From: Candidatus Hermodarchaeota archaeon | GTDB lineage: Archaea; Asgardarchaeota; Hermodarchaeia; Hermodarchaeales; Hermodarchaeaceae | DNA length: 6,070 nucleotides | Direction: 5' to 3' | Assembly (NCBI GenBank): GCA_016840185.1 | Contig: JAEOSV010000314.1 | Location: 1 to 6,070 of the forward strand | In this document: in pieces, positions 5,105 through 6,070 of the stretch | How positions within the stretch are numbered: position 1 is the first letter of the stretch | Layout of the letters: every line of letters begins with the position of its first letter | Program-made: the position numbers and the translations under genes | The notes under the pieces: generated by a model | Databases searched by the model: none | What the model was told of the DNA's origin: nothing | What the model saw: the letters and a program-made list of their open reading frames with translations, nothing else

Positions 5105-6070
5105 TTACAGGTGTTTTGACACGTACGGTCCATCATGTTGATACCCATGACGTAGATAATATTCTCTTGCCCCAATTCCACTAGTACAAACAATCTTCTT
5201 TCGATCAAATCTATTAGCATATTCTTCTGCAGTAATTAAGAGCTGGGTACCCACTCCCCGGTGTTGCCAAGCATCATCATGTGTCGTTCCAAGATCAATC
5301 GATTTCCCGTACACATGGAGTTCGCGAAGTAACGCAGCTTTCTGGTTTTGAATTTCTTGTCGATGCGCATCATCACTTGGAATTCGAAGCCGTAAATACC
5401 CAACTAATGAATTTTGCTTGGGGTTTTCGTAAGCAAGAAAAATCTCCATCCCTCGTGACGCAGGGTATTCGTCAACTCGAAGCTTTAAAGCTTCAATATC
5501 TATCGGATCTTGGTTCGAAAGGATTTGTGATCTCTGTCTGTAACCGACTTCTCGATAGCGAATCGTCTGAATTTGGTATTCCTTTTTTTCTGCACGTTGA
5601 TAAACAAGTTGGGTGAGATTTCCTGCATTAGGCCCAGCTACAATTAACCGCTTCGGGATATCTCGTTGCATGCGTTGAATCCGTACCCACCGAGGAATGT
5701 CAGGCATTATTTCAGCAATGAGATCAACTACTTCTTCCGTGGAGTAGGGAGTATATTCTCCTTTCCTCCATATTTCGAATAGGTCACTACCTCGTAACAC
5801 CAAACAAGGATAGATTTTGAGCAAATCCGGTTGGAACTCTTCACGCGAAAATAGGTCCTTGAAGACTTGTTGATCCATATCTTTTGAAGACCCAGGTAAA
5901 CCCGGCATGATATGATAACAAACTTTCAATCCCGCATCTTTAGCTAGTCGGGTTGCGTTTTTGACATCCAATACAGTGTGTCCACGACAAATTGTTGTGT
6001 AGACGTCATCATAGATGGTTTGAACGCCCAACTCAACCCGAGTTGTCCCTAACTTAAGCATTCTATCAAC
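5105..6070 (-). CDS. elp3: Elp3 family tRNA uridine(34) acetyltransferase (radical SAM plus GNAT), C-terminal part
   Basis: Archaeal Elp3 starts the carboxymethyl modification of wobble uridine in tRNA, using S-adenosylmethionine and acetyl-CoA. The window holds the last 321 residues; the frame is open through the right edge, and about 200 residues are missing, including the radical SAM CxxxCxxC cluster site. The visible start lies in the radical SAM barrel (TRVELGVQTIYDDV), followed by YHIMPGLPG, LLKIYPCLVLRG, EYTPYSTEEVV and PRWVRIQRMQRDIP, all strong Elp3 signatures. The GNAT domain fills the C-terminal third, with the acetyl-CoA loop QHRGVG (about 49-54 residues from the end), then SGIGAREYYLRHGY and GPYVSK at the C-terminus. 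Nothing looks broken. A Met codon at 6059-6061 opens a shorter frame, but it lies inside the conserved barrel and is not the true start. It is the first gene of the visible strand-consistent row, with 60 bp before glmS. Confidence 0.97.
   Translation of the reverse strand, partial: VDRMLKLGTTRVELGVQTIYDDVYTTICRGHTVLDVKNATRLAKDAGLKVCYHIMPGLPGSSKDMDQQVFKDLFSREEFQPDLLKIYPCLVLRGSDLFEIWRKGEYTPYSTEEVVDLIAEIMPDIPRWVRIQRMQRDIPKRLIVAGPNAGNLTQLVYQRAEKKEYQIQTIRYREVGYRQRSQILSNQDPIDIEALKLRVDEYPASRGMEIFLAYENPKQNSLVGYLRLRIPSDDAHRQEIQNQKAALLRELHVYGKSIDLGTTHDDAWQHRGVGTQLLITAEEYANRFDRKKIVCTSGIGAREYYLRHGYQHDGPYVSKHL

Noticed and set aside
5281..5616. Plus-strand frame of 111 residues opposite elp3
   Set aside because: It is antisense to a well-conserved Elp3 coding stretch and has no recognisable motif or ribosome binding site.
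1..6070. CRISPR arrays, insertion sequences, tRNA or rRNA genes, defence genes
   Set aside because: No regularly spaced repeats, transposase motifs or RNA gene hallmarks were seen. Almost all bases are accounted for by six conserved cellular genes.

Overview
The window looks like chromosomal DNA of an archaeon. It encodes an Orc1/Cdc6-type initiator, an archaeal GINS subunit, the MCM replicative helicase, an archaeal-style Elp3 and a small zinc-ribbon protein. Start codons are often GTG or TTG, with Shine-Dalgarno-like sites such as AAGGTGA and GAGGGTG. Placing a GINS gene directly before mcm is an arrangement known from Sulfolobus, so a TACK or Asgard lineage is possible, but the sequence alone does not settle this. 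No mobile element, CRISPR array, rRNA or tRNA was seen.

All six genes lie on the minus strand, so transcription reads from the right edge to the left edge. In that order they are: elp3 (right part, cut by the window end at its 5' side), glmS (complete), a 76-residue zinc-ribbon protein, orc1/cdc6 (complete), a GINS23-type gene (complete) and mcm (5' part, cut by the left edge one residue before the Walker A loop would continue). There are three intergenic gaps, of 60, 61 and 129 bp. No stretch above 300 bp lacks a gene.

Region 5045-6070 and glmS are housekeeping: a tRNA wobble-uridine modification enzyme, then glucosamine-6-phosphate synthase, the entry step to amino sugars. From 2790 leftwards the genes form a compact replication module. 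Orc1/Cdc6 (origin recognition and helicase loading), GINS (a CMG-like helicase cofactor) and MCM (the helicase motor) are separated by only 25 bp and then overlap by 8 bp. They are probably one transcript, starting from a candidate promoter near 2859-2873. The 129-bp gap upstream of orc1 also carries palindromes and a GTGGAAA core that could be an initiator binding site.

The most unusual signal is inside mcm. From about position 295 to the left edge, the sense-strand third codon position is almost only C or A (no G, and 3 T, in 98 codons). The rest of the same gene and its neighbours use all four bases. The switch is abrupt, while the protein reads smoothly as MCM across it. Domain-scale recombination or a chimeric assembly are the leading explanations.
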